Source: Actinomycetes bacterium
Lineage (GTDB): Bacteria; Actinomycetota; Actinomycetes; Actinomycetales; Dermatophilaceae
Direction: 5' to 3'
DNA length: 15,164 nucleotides
Assembly: GCA_023451855.1 (NCBI GenBank)
Contig: JAEXXY010000502.1
Span: 1 to 15,164, forward strand
Part shown: positions 1-6,472 of the stretch, in pieces
Numbering within the stretch: the first letter of the stretch is position 1
How the letters are laid out: each line of letters begins with the position of its first letter
Translations under genes and position numbers: made by a program
The notes under the pieces: generated by a model
Told to the model about the DNA's origin: nothing
Seen by the model: only the letters and a program-made list of their open reading frames with translations
The model's database searches: none

Positions 1-98
1 GCCCCGACGCGTACGGGGCGCCGGCGTACGTCGCCGTCCTGCTGACCATGCTCGTCCCGGCGGTCGTCGGCTGGCTCGCCGCGCACCGGGTCCGCTGA
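1..98 (+). CDS. C-terminal end of a membrane protein (partial)
   Basis: The reading frame beginning at base 3 stays open to a TGA at 96-98 and gives about 31 residues ending AAHRVR. The stretch YVAVLLTMLVPAVVGWLAAH is hydrophobic and ends in a short basic tail, as expected for the last transmembrane helix of a transporter with a cytoplasmic C-terminus (positive-inside rule). It could be a major facilitator, ABC-2 or other permease; too little remains to name a family. It is the only plus-strand gene in the window and converges on the dehydrogenase gene with 21 bases between stop codons. I see no convincing terminator in that gap. The start lies outside the window. Confidence 0.5.
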   Translation, partial: PDAYGAPAYVAVLLTMLVPAVVGWLAAHRVR

Positions 99-119
99 GC
101 GGCGCCGTGTCCGGACGCG

Positions 120-1016
120 TCAGGCGGGTGAGGACGGCAGGTCGAACCTGCGCCGCACCACGGCGTCCCACACGCGATCGCCGCCGAGCAGGCGCGTCGC
201 CACGAGGGCCTTGGCCGCCGGCGTGACGAGGTAGCGGCTGCGCGGGTGCTCGGCCTCGACGGCCTTTGCCACGACGCCGGCGATGACGTCGGGCCCGACC
301 GCGTTGCGCGAGCGGTAGCTGCGCTCGGTGACCTGGTCGGAGCTCGCCCGCAGGGCGGCGTACGGTCCGTCGTCACCGCCGCGGGACAGCCCCTCCGAAG
401 CGACGTCGCCGAACTCGGTGCGGGTCAGGCCCGGCTCGACGAGCACGACGTCGACCCCGAACGGTGCGACCTCGACGCGCAGCGCGTCGGTCAGCGCCTC
501 GACCGCGTACTTCGAGGCGTGGTACCAGCCGCCGGTCGGGAAGGTGATCCGGCCGCCCATCGAGCCGATGTTGACGATGCGGCCGCGGCCGGCGGCGCGC
601 ATGCCCGGCAGGACGAGCTGGCACATCCGGCCGAGCCCGAAGACGTTCGTCTCGAACTGTCGGCGCACGGCCTCGAGCGGCACCTCCTCGACGGGCCCGT
701 ACTCGCCGTAACCGGCGTTGTTGACAAGGACCCCGACGGCGCCGTGCTCGCGCTCCACCTCGGCCACCGCGGTCCGCATCGAGGACTCGTCGGTGACGTC
801 GAGCTCGAGCGTGCGGGCCCCGGCCGCGGCCAGCGACTCGAGGGTCTCGGCACGGCGCGCCGTCGCGTAGACCACGTGGCCGTCCGCGACGAGCCGCGCG
901 GCTGTCGCGTGGCCGATGCCGGAGCTGCATCCCGTGACGAGCACCGCGCCCCGACGCGTCGCGTCGCCCCCGGTGCCCCCGGTGCCGCCCGTCGTCGTGC
1001 CGTCCGTGCTGGTCAT
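120..1016 (-). CDS. Short-chain dehydrogenase/reductase (classical SDR)
   Basis: A 298-residue NAD(P)-dependent oxidoreductase with a Rossmann fold. Visible classical SDR landmarks are the dinucleotide-binding TGCSSGIG (residues 28-35), NNAG (99-102), catalytic Ser152, and the YxxxK pair Tyr165/Lys169 in WYHASK. An arginine pair after strand 2 (ATARR, about 51-55) is compatible with NADPH preference, which is inference. The substrate cannot be read from sequence; the PGLTRTEF segment after the active site is common in uncharacterised SDRs that act on hydrophobic alcohols or ketones. I chose the ATG at 1014-1016 because GAGGAG lies a few bases upstream. The open frame extends 13 codons further, to 1055, but that part has no good ribosome site. 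The N-terminal 20 residues are a Gly/Thr-rich, probably disordered leader. It lies downstream of the TerC gene (76-base gap) and may have its own promoter. Family assignment is secure, function is not. Confidence 0.93.
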   Translation of the reverse strand: MTSTDGTTTGGTGGTGGDATRRGAVLVTGCSSGIGHATAARLVADGHVVYATARRAETLESLAAAGARTLELDVTDESSMRTAVAEVEREHGAVGVLVNNAGYGEYGPVEEVPLEAVRRQFETNVFGLGRMCQLVLPGMRAAGRGRIVNIGSMGGRITFPTGGWYHASKYAVEALTDALRVEVAPFGVDVVLVEPGLTRTEFGDVASEGLSRGGDDGPYAALRASSDQVTERSYRSRNAVGPDVIAGVVAKAVEAEHPRSRYLVTPAAKALVATRLLGGDRVWDAVVRRRFDLPSSPA

Positions 1017-1042
1017 CGCCTGCTCCTCGTCCTGCCACCCGG

Positions 1043-1064
1043 GCGGTGGTCCCACCGCAACCTA
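1043..1064 (-). promoter_or_regulatory. Possible promoter -10 and hairpin before the SDR gene
   Basis: In the TerC-SDR gap the minus strand reads TAGGTT at 1064-1059, a good actinobacterial TANNNT -10 element. The same hexamer lies directly before the ugpA start. No clear -35 is seen. Immediately downstream, 1043-1058 forms a short hairpin (GCGGTGG/CCACCGC) that could instead be a weak terminator for the TerC transcript or sit at the 5' end of an SDR transcript. The two readings cannot be separated from sequence. Confidence 0.3.
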
Positions 1065-1092
1065 GCGCGGGACGCTCCGGCCTCGCGAACGG

Positions 1093-2163
1093 TCAGGAGC
1101 GGGGGTGAGCCGCGTCCGCGTCCGAGGGCTCCGAGGACGTCGACCCGTCGGCACCAACCTCGAGCGCACCGCCCTCGACCGCGTCGCCGTTGCGAGCGTC
1201 GCGCCGCGACTTGAGCAGGCTGGCGACCGTCGTGACGCCGAGGATGACGACGATGGCGCCGAGCGACACCGAGATCGGGATGTCCGGCACGCCCTCGATC
1301 GGCTGGCCGCCGTTGATGAACGGCAGGTTGTTCTCGTGCAGCGCGTGCATGACGAGCTTGACGCCGATGAAGCCGAGCAGCACGGCCAGGCCGATGCTGA
1401 GGTACACGAGACGCTTGAGGAGCCCGCCGATGAGGAAGTACAGCTGGCGCAGGCCCATCAGCGCGAAGACGTTGGCCGTCAGGACGAGGAAGGGCTCCTT
1501 CGTCAGGCCGTAGATCGCCGGGATGGAGTCGAGCGCGAAGAGCAGGTCGGTCGTGCCGAGCGCGAGGATGACGATGAACATCGGCGTGACGAGGCGCTTG
1601 CCCTGCTCGAGGACGGTCAGGCGCGTGCCGTTCCACTCGGTCGTGGCCGGGAAGCGCTTCTCGACCCACTTGAGGAACCGGTTCTCCTCGAACTCGTCGT
1701 CGTCGCTCTCGCCCTGGGTCGCGAGCTTGACTGCGGTGTAGACGAGGAACGCACCGAAGATGTAGAAGACCCACGCGTAGGCGTTGATGACGACGGCGCC
1801 GAGGCCGATGAAGACGCCGCGCAGCACGATGGCGATGACGATGCCGATCATGAGGGCCGACTGCTGGAGCTTCTGCGGCACCTTGAAGCTGGCCATGATG
1901 AGCAGGAAGACGAAGAGGTTGTCGACCGAGAGCGAGTACTCGGTCAGCCATCCCGCGTAGAACTCACCCGCGTACTGCCCACCCCACTCGAACCACACGA
2001 AGAGGCCGAAGACCACCGCCGCCGCGAGGTAGAAGGCGAGGTGTCGGCCGGCCTCGGCCATCGAGGGCACGTGCGGCCTCCGTGCGATGACGAGGATGTC
2101 GATCAGGAGGAACACGGCCATCAGGCCGATCGTGAGGAACCAGCCCCACACGGGAACGTTCAT
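1093..2163 (-). CDS. TerC family integral membrane protein (probable metal/Mn exporter)
   Basis: A 356-residue multi-pass membrane protein of the TerC/Alx family. Signature acidic motifs are SLSVDN (Asp81) and FALDSIPA (Asp212), both within predicted membrane helices; about seven to nine hydrophobic segments are visible (for example 8-27, 43-60, 80-92, 104-125, 128-146, 193-211, 226-247, 252-272, 297-317). The C-terminal 35 residues are hydrophilic and acidic, probably cytoplasmic. Family members such as Alx are linked to Mn2+ export and others to tellurite or oxidative stress; the Mn-type riboswitch upstream argues for manganese here. Of two candidate starts (GTG at 2169, ATG at 2163), I prefer the ATG because GGAAGG sits 8 bases before it but only 2 before the GTG. 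The hydrophilic loop between Asp154 and Glu160 (SDDDEFEE) is strikingly acidic. Confidence 0.94.
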   Translation of the reverse strand: MNVPVWGWFLTIGLMAVFLLIDILVIARRPHVPSMAEAGRHLAFYLAAAVVFGLFVWFEWGGQYAGEFYAGWLTEYSLSVDNLFVFLLIMASFKVPQKLQQSALMIGIVIAIVLRGVFIGLGAVVINAYAWVFYIFGAFLVYTAVKLATQGESDDDEFEENRFLKWVEKRFPATTEWNGTRLTVLEQGKRLVTPMFIVILALGTTDLLFALDSIPAIYGLTKEPFLVLTANVFALMGLRQLYFLIGGLLKRLVYLSIGLAVLLGFIGVKLVMHALHENNLPFINGGQPIEGVPDIPISVSLGAIVVILGVTTVASLLKSRRDARNGDAVEGGALEVGADGSTSSEPSDADAAHPRS

Positions 2164-2193
2164 GGGCACAACCTTCCGGTCACCGAGATCAGC

Positions 2194-2308
2194 AACCGGA
2201 GGTCTCTCCCGCCCAGTCGCCTGTGGCGACCGGACCGACGGGACCGGAAGCAGTGGTGAACCGCTCCGTGATGACGAGCCCGTCGCAGCAGGGATACTCC
2301 CCTCCGAG
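2194..2308 (-). promoter_or_regulatory. yybP-ykoY (Mn2+) riboswitch candidate upstream of TerC
   Basis: The 5' leader of the TerC gene carries the conserved core of the yybP-ykoY family, read on the minus strand. The GGGGAGTA element lies at 2302-2295, preceded by and overlapping the P1 strand CGGAGG (2306-2301). The 3' element GGAGAGACCTCCGG lies at 2209-2196, whose CCTCCG (2202-2197) pairs with CGGAGG to close the domain. Inside are paired arms GACGGG (2284-2279)/CCCGTC (2242-2237) and a perfect hairpin GTCGCC-ACA-GGCGAC (2230-2216). The family is known to bind Mn2+ and to control TerC/Alx and Mn exporters, so position and sequence agree. The last conserved bases end about 33 bases before the ATG, so control of translation or of termination in that gap are both possible. 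Identification is by eye, not by covariance model. Confidence 0.78.
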
Positions 2309-2316
2309 AACGCCTG

Positions 2317-2345
2317 ATCCTCTCATCACGAGGGTCCCGCGTCGA
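2317..2345 (-). promoter_or_regulatory. Possible promoter for the riboswitch-TerC transcript
   Basis: Just upstream of the riboswitch, the minus strand has TCGACG (2345-2340, 4 of 6 to TTGACA) and GAGGAT (2322-2317, a plausible actinobacterial -10) with a 17-base spacer. Transcription would begin near 2310, immediately before the P1 strand of the riboswitch. The -35 lies 12 bases beyond the stop codon of the MmcQ/YjbR gene, so TerC need not depend on the uvrB transcript. Confidence 0.35.
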
Positions 2346-2357
2346 ATCGGGGTCCGT

Positions 2358-2720
2358 CTAGCGGGCAGCCGGGCGCTGCCGGCGCGGCAGACCGGCCACG
2401 ACGAGGTCGTAGGACGTGTCGAGCGCCTCGAGCAGCTCGTCCTCGCCGATCGTGCCGTCGGTGCGCAGCGTGTTCCAGCCGTGCCGACCGATGTAGGCCA
2501 TGACGGAGGCGTCGTCCGGGTGGCGGTGCAGCCACTCGTCGGCCTCGTCACGGCTGCGCGCGCACTTGAGGCCGATGGAGCCCGGACCGAGGAAGGCGAA
2601 GATCTTGTCGCCGACCTTGGCGACGGTGTCGCCGTCCCAGGGCGAGTCCTCCCAGGCGCCCGGCTTGCCGAGCGCCTCGGCCCGCAGCCGGGCCGCGACC
2701 GCACCGCCGCGCGGGGCCAT
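2358..2720 (-). CDS. MmcQ/YjbR family protein
   Basis: A 120-residue protein matching the MmcQ/YjbR fold (CyaY-like, often annotated as DNA-binding). Recognisable family features in order: a Pro-Trp-Asp segment followed by KVGDKIFAFLG (about residues 35-46), LKC (52-54), the HWNT-like helix start RHGWNTLRTDG (78-88), and the terminal SYDLVVAGLPRR (103-114). Length is usual for the family. Its biochemical role is not established. It starts at an ATG 12 bases after the uvrB stop and is almost certainly co-transcribed with uvrB; the ribosome site GAGGGG overlaps the uvrB stop region, which suggests coupled translation. It ends with TAG, unlike most neighbours, which use TGA. Pairing with a repair gene is compatible with a DNA-related role, but I infer nothing firmer. 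Confidence 0.85.
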   Translation of the reverse strand: MAPRGGAVAARLRAEALGKPGAWEDSPWDGDTVAKVGDKIFAFLGPGSIGLKCARSRDEADEWLHRHPDDASVMAYIGRHGWNTLRTDGTIGEDELLEALDTSYDLVVAGLPRRQRPAAR

Positions 2721-2732
2721 CTGCTCAGCCCC

Positions 2733-4844
2733 TCACCGGGTGGCCGCGCTCATCTGGCGCAGCTCCTTCTTGAGGTCGCCGAGCTCGTCGCGCAGCCGGG
2801 CGGCGAGCTCGAAGTGCAGCTCCGCCGCGGCCTGGTGCATCTGCTCGGTGAGCTCCTGGATGAGCGCGGCGAGGTCGGCGGCCGCCATGTCGGCGGGACG
2901 CCTGCCCGAGCCGGTGGAGACGCCGACGTCGGCCTGGACCGCGCCACGCCCCCCGCCGTTCTTGCCACGGGACTGGGACCGGCCCGAGCCGATCAGCTCG
3001 GCGGTGTCGGCGTCCTCGCGGTTGAGCAGGTCGGTGATGTCGGCGATCTTCTTGCGCAGCGGCTGCGGGTCGATGCCGTTCTCGGCGTTGTAGGCCAGCT
3101 GCTTCTCGCGGCGGCGGTTGGTCTCGTCGAGCGCCTCCTGCATCGAGGGGGTGATCGAGTCGGCGTACATGTGGACCTGGCCCGACACGTTGCGGGCCGC
3201 GCGGCCGATCGTCTGGATCAGCGAGCGCGCCGACCGGAGGAAGCCCTCCTTGTCGGCGTCGAGGATCGCCACGAGCGACACCTCGGGCAGGTCGAGGCCC
3301 TCACGGAGCAGGTTGATGCCGACGAGGACGTCGTACACGCCGGTGCGCAGCTCGCGGAGCAGCTCGACCCGGCGCAGGGTGTCGACCTCGCTGTGCAGGT
3401 ACCGGACCCGGATGCCCTTGTCGAGCAGGTAGTCGGTGAGGTCCTCGGCCATCTTCTTGGTGAGGGTCGTGACGAGCACCCGCTCGTTGCGCTTGGTGCG
3501 CTCCTGGATCTCGTGCATGAGGTCGTCGATCTGGCCCTTGGTCGGCTTGAGCACGACCTCCGGGTCGACGAGACCGGTCGGACGGATGATCTGCTCGACC
3601 GGCGGCCCGGACTTGGCCAGCTCGTACTCGCCGGGCGTCGCCGACAGGTAGATGGTCTGGCCGATGCGCTCGAGGAACTCCTCCCACTTCAGCGGCCGGT
3701 TGTCCATGGCGCTCGGCAGCCGGAAGCCGTGCTCGACGAGCATCCGCTTGCGCGACATGTCGCCCTCGTACATCGCCCCGATCTGCGGGACGGTCTGGTG
3801 CGACTCGTCGAGGACGAGGAGGAAGTCCTCGGGGAAGTAGTCGAGCAGGCAGTTCGGGGCCGAGCCGGACGTGCGACCGTCGATGTGGCGGCTGTAGTTC
3901 TCGATGCCGTTGCAGAAGCCGACCTGGCGCATCATCTCGACGTCGTAGGTCGTGCGCATGCGCAGGCGCTGGGCCTCGAGCAGCTTGCCCTGCTTCTCGA
4001 AGAGGGCCAGCTGGTCCTCGAGCTCGAGCTCGATGCCGCGGATCGCGCGCTCCATCCGCTCCGGGCCGGCGACGTAGTGCGAGGCCGGGAAGACGTACAT
4101 CTCCTGCTCCTCGTTGACGACCTCGCCGGTGACCGGGTGCAGCGTGTAGATGCGCTCGATCTCGTCGCCGAAGAACTCGATGCGGACCGCGAGCTCCTCG
4201 TAGACCGGGATGATCTCGACCGTGTCGCCGCGGACGCGGAACGTGCCGCGGGTGAAGGCGAGGTCGTTGCGGGTGTACTGCATCTCGACGAAGCGGCGCA
4301 GCAGGTCGTCGCGGACGATCTCCTGGCCCACCTTGAGCCGGGCCATCCGGTCGACGTACTCCTGCGGCGTGCCGAGGCCGTAGATGCACGACACCGAGGC
4401 CACGACGATGACGTCGCGACGCGTCAGCAGCGAGTTCGTCGCCGAGTGGCGCAGCCGCTCGACCTCGTCGTTGACCGACGAGTCCTTCTCGATGTAGGTG
4501 TCGGTCTGCGGGATGTACGCCTCGGGCTGGTAGTAGTCGTAGTAGCTGACGAAGTACTCGACGGCGTTGTTCGGCATCAGCTCGCGGAACTCGTTGGCCA
4601 GCTGCGCGGCGAGGGTCTTGTTCGGCGCCATGACGAGCGTCGGGCGCTGGACCTGCTCGATGAGCCATGCGGTGGTGGCCGACTTGCCCGTACCGGTGGC
4701 ACCGAGCAGCACGGTGTCGGTGTCCCCCGCCTTCACCCGACGCGCGAGCTCGGCGATGGCCGTCGGCTGGTCACCGCTCGGGGTGTACTCGGAGATCACC
4801 TCGAAGGGTGCCACCGTGCGCTGCAGGTCGGTCGTGGGACGCAT
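2733..4844 (-). CDS. uvrB: Excinuclease ABC subunit B (UvrB)
   Basis: A 703-residue UvrB, the damage-verifying helicase-like subunit of nucleotide excision repair that is loaded by UvrA and recruits UvrC. Seen in order: Walker A GATGTGKS (48-55), the damage-wedging beta-hairpin region YFVSYYDYYQPEAYIP (97-112), the UvrA-interacting domain 2, DESH Walker B (346-349), SATPGEYE (401-408), the helicase motifs LLREGLDLPEVSLVAILDAD (512-531) and QTIGRAARN (544-552), a Gly/Ser/Arg-rich linker (about 610-655), and the C-terminal UVR domain (about 658-693, ELHFELAARLRDEL) that binds UvrC. All catalytic motifs are intact. The start ATG lies in an apparently leaderless context with an SOS-box-like sequence across it. 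The nearby coaE gene matches the conserved actinobacterial coaE-uvrB neighbourhood (as in Mycobacterium tuberculosis). The following MmcQ/YjbR gene is in the same operon. Confidence 0.98.
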   Translation of the reverse strand: MRPTTDLQRTVAPFEVISEYTPSGDQPTAIAELARRVKAGDTDTVLLGATGTGKSATTAWLIEQVQRPTLVMAPNKTLAAQLANEFRELMPNNAVEYFVSYYDYYQPEAYIPQTDTYIEKDSSVNDEVERLRHSATNSLLTRRDVIVVASVSCIYGLGTPQEYVDRMARLKVGQEIVRDDLLRRFVEMQYTRNDLAFTRGTFRVRGDTVEIIPVYEELAVRIEFFGDEIERIYTLHPVTGEVVNEEQEMYVFPASHYVAGPERMERAIRGIELELEDQLALFEKQGKLLEAQRLRMRTTYDVEMMRQVGFCNGIENYSRHIDGRTSGSAPNCLLDYFPEDFLLVLDESHQTVPQIGAMYEGDMSRKRMLVEHGFRLPSAMDNRPLKWEEFLERIGQTIYLSATPGEYELAKSGPPVEQIIRPTGLVDPEVVLKPTKGQIDDLMHEIQERTKRNERVLVTTLTKKMAEDLTDYLLDKGIRVRYLHSEVDTLRRVELLRELRTGVYDVLVGINLLREGLDLPEVSLVAILDADKEGFLRSARSLIQTIGRAARNVSGQVHMYADSITPSMQEALDETNRRREKQLAYNAENGIDPQPLRKKIADITDLLNREDADTAELIGSGRSQSRGKNGGGRGAVQADVGVSTGSGRRPADMAAADLAALIQELTEQMHQAAAELHFELAARLRDELGDLKKELRQMSAATR

Positions 4845-4847
4845 GGC

Positions 4848-4863
4848 TCAACCGTACGTCCGA
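4848..4863 (-). promoter_or_regulatory. SOS (LexA) box-like site and -10 at the uvrB start
   Basis: The minus strand reads TCGGACGTACGGTTGA at 4863-4848, matching 9 of the 12 defined positions of the actinobacterial LexA consensus TCGAAC-N4-GTTCGA. Within it, TACGGT (4856-4851) fits TANNNT at exactly -12 to -7 relative to the ATG adenine, as for a leaderless promoter; no Shine-Dalgarno is visible. A repressor bound here would cover the -10 element. uvrB is a known LexA target in several bacteria. A 9/12 match in high-GC DNA could be chance, so this is tentative. Confidence 0.4.
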
Positions 4864-4884
4864 CGACCGACAGCGCCCACTCGC

Positions 4885-5268
4885 CTACTGCTCCCAGACG
4901 TAGGCGGGGCGCAGCTCGACCGTGTCGCCCGGCCCGGCGAACTGCACGGCCAGCTGCTCGGCCCGCTCCTGCGAGGCGACGTCGAGCAGGAAGAAGCCGG
5001 CGAGGTGCTCCTTGGCCTCGGCGTACGGCCCGTCCGTCGCCACGGTGCCGTTCGCGTCCCAGCGGTAGAGCCGGGACGACACGGGGTCGCCGAGCGCCTC
5101 GCCGCCCTTGAGCTCGCCGCTCGCCGACAGCTCCTGGAGCATCGCGTCGAACGCCGCGGCACCGCGCTCCCGCTCCTCCTGCGGGCGAGCGAGCGCCTCG
5201 GCCACGAAGTCACCGGTCGGGTGGCCCCAGGGCTGCGGGTTCGAGTGGATGAGGATGACGTACTTCAC
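4885..5268 (-). CDS. YCII/DGPF-domain protein
   Basis: A 127-residue protein of the YciI-like (DGPF) family, a small dimeric alpha/beta fold of the dimeric alpha+beta barrel type. It begins MKYVILIHSNPQPWG, the usual first strand, and contains the hallmark TDGPYAEAKEHLAGFFLLDV (residues 78-97), in which DGPF is replaced by DGPY. The C-terminus PAYVWEQ resembles the family's end strand. Function is not established; related domains carry a His/Asp pair suggestive of catalysis and often sit beside extracytoplasmic-function sigma factors, but no sigma factor gene is adjacent here. The start is GTG at 5266-5268 with AGGGA about 8 bases upstream. It lies 40 bases upstream of uvrB on the same strand and 78 bases downstream of the lipoate ligase gene. 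It ends with TAG. Confidence 0.88.
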   Translation of the reverse strand: MKYVILIHSNPQPWGHPTGDFVAEALARPQEERERGAAAFDAMLQELSASGELKGGEALGDPVSSRLYRWDANGTVATDGPYAEAKEHLAGFFLLDVASQERAEQLAVQFAGPGDTVELRPAYVWEQ

Positions 5269-5346
5269 GGTTGGCGTCCCTTCGCTCGTGAGCGGCCAGT
5301 CTGCCGCCTCGGAGGGGACGTCGGAGCCGTCGGCCCGGTCTCGACG

Positions 5347-6396
5347 TCATGGCACGCGGTTCGTCCACTCCGGCGTCGCGAACTTCGTGTCGACGAGGCG
5401 GCGGGCCTCGGTGAGCTCGGCCTCGGTGTAGTCGGACGGGGTGCTCCGGTAGCGGCGCGAGAACGACGCGGCGAACGCGTCGAGGATCGCCTCTCGGGAC
5501 AGCCCGGTCTGGCGGCGCATCGGGTCGACCCGCTTGTCGGCCGACCGGTGGCCCTTGTCGCTCATCTTCTCCCGCCCGATCCGCAGCACCTCGAGCATCT
5601 TGTCCGCGTCGATGTCGTAGGACATCGTCACGTGGTGCAGCACGGTGCCGTCGGCGAACCGCTTCTGCGCGGCCCCGCCGATCTTGCCGGCCTCGCTCGC
5701 GATGTCGTTGAGCGGCACGAAGTGCGCGCGGACGCCGACCTCCTCGAGGGCACCAATGACCCACTCGTCGAGGAAGGAGTAGGACCGCTCGAAGCTCAGG
5801 CCCTCGACGAGCGAGCCGGGCACGACGAGCGAGTACGTGATGCAGTTTCCCGGCTCCATGAACATCGCGCCGCCGCCGGAGACGCGCCGCACGACGTCGA
5901 TGCCGTGCCGGGTCGCGCCCTCCGGGTCGATCTCGTTGCGGACCGACTGGAACGAGCCGATGACGACGAGCGGGCTGTCCCAGTCCCAGAAGCGCAGCGT
6001 CGGCGGACGCTCGCCACGGGCGACCTCCCCCGCTATGACCTCGTCGAGCGCGACGTGCAGGGCCGGGTGCAGGACCCGGGGCGGGATGACGTCGAACGCG
6101 TGGTCGTCCCAGCCGGTGGCCTTGCCGAGGGCGCGGCGCACGGCGATGCCGATGGCCTCGGGCGTGAACCCGACGAGCGCCACGGAGTCGTCCAGCGCTG
6201 CAGTGACGGCGGAGGCCAGCCGCTCCACGCCGGCGTCGACGGGCAGCCCGGTCAGGGCCGCGTTGATGTCGTCGAGCGCCTCGTCGGGCTCGAGGAAGAA
6301 GTCGCCGGACACGCTGACCGACGCCAGCCGGCCGCCCACCTCCTCGACGTCGACCGCCACGAGCTTGCCACCGGGGACCTTGTACTCACCACGCAT
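5347..6396 (-). CDS. Lipoate-protein ligase family protein with N-terminal accessory domain
   Basis: A 349-residue enzyme of the BPL/LplA/LipB superfamily, expected to attach lipoate (via lipoyl-AMP) to lysines of 2-oxoacid dehydrogenase E2 or GcvH proteins. Residues 1-85 look like the lipoate-ligase accessory domain (EYKVPGGKLVAVDVE, then VSVSGDFFLEPDEAL), which in Escherichia coli LplA is at the C-terminus; here it precedes the catalytic part. The catalytic domain shows FWDWDSPLVVIGSFQSV (136-152), the RRVSGGGAMF glycine loop (170-179), and the KIGGAAQ motif with the expected lipoyl-binding Lys238, followed by GTVLHHVTM. I chose the ATG at 6394-6396 because protein similarity begins there. 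An open frame runs far upstream, but only as the antisense of coaE. No clear ribosome site is seen. It stands alone, 76 bases after coaE. Octanoyltransferase activity is a less likely alternative. Confidence 0.87.
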   Translation of the reverse strand: MRGEYKVPGGKLVAVDVEEVGGRLASVSVSGDFFLEPDEALDDINAALTGLPVDAGVERLASAVTAALDDSVALVGFTPEAIGIAVRRALGKATGWDDHAFDVIPPRVLHPALHVALDEVIAGEVARGERPPTLRFWDWDSPLVVIGSFQSVRNEIDPEGATRHGIDVVRRVSGGGAMFMEPGNCITYSLVVPGSLVEGLSFERSYSFLDEWVIGALEEVGVRAHFVPLNDIASEAGKIGGAAQKRFADGTVLHHVTMSYDIDADKMLEVLRIGREKMSDKGHRSADKRVDPMRRQTGLSREAILDAFAASFSRRYRSTPSDYTEAELTEARRLVDTKFATPEWTNRVP

Positions 6397-6472
6397 GACG
6401 GGGACAACACGGACACCCCTGCGTGTATGCCGGACGCGTGCGGCGCGCGACGGTCCGCCGGTTCCCGACGCG

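Noticed and set aside
4406..4424. A further CGCGTCAG inside uvrB, considered as another copy of the gene-end motif
   Set aside because: It continues with C rather than G and lies in conserved UvrB codons, so it does not match the nine-base motif.
4555..4720. Possible unusual insertion in UvrB
   Set aside because: All motifs align in order; the only variable part is the Gly/Ser/Arg-rich linker before the UVR domain (residues ~610-655, bases about 2880-3015), and other actinobacterial UvrB proteins have a similar variable linker.
2223..5111. 962-codon open frame on the plus strand opposite uvrB and its neighbours
   Set aside because: Its protein is Val/Leu/Asp/Glu/Arg-rich with no recognisable family. 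It is the antisense of well-conserved UvrB, MmcQ/YjbR and YCII codons; such long antisense frames are expected at this GC content.
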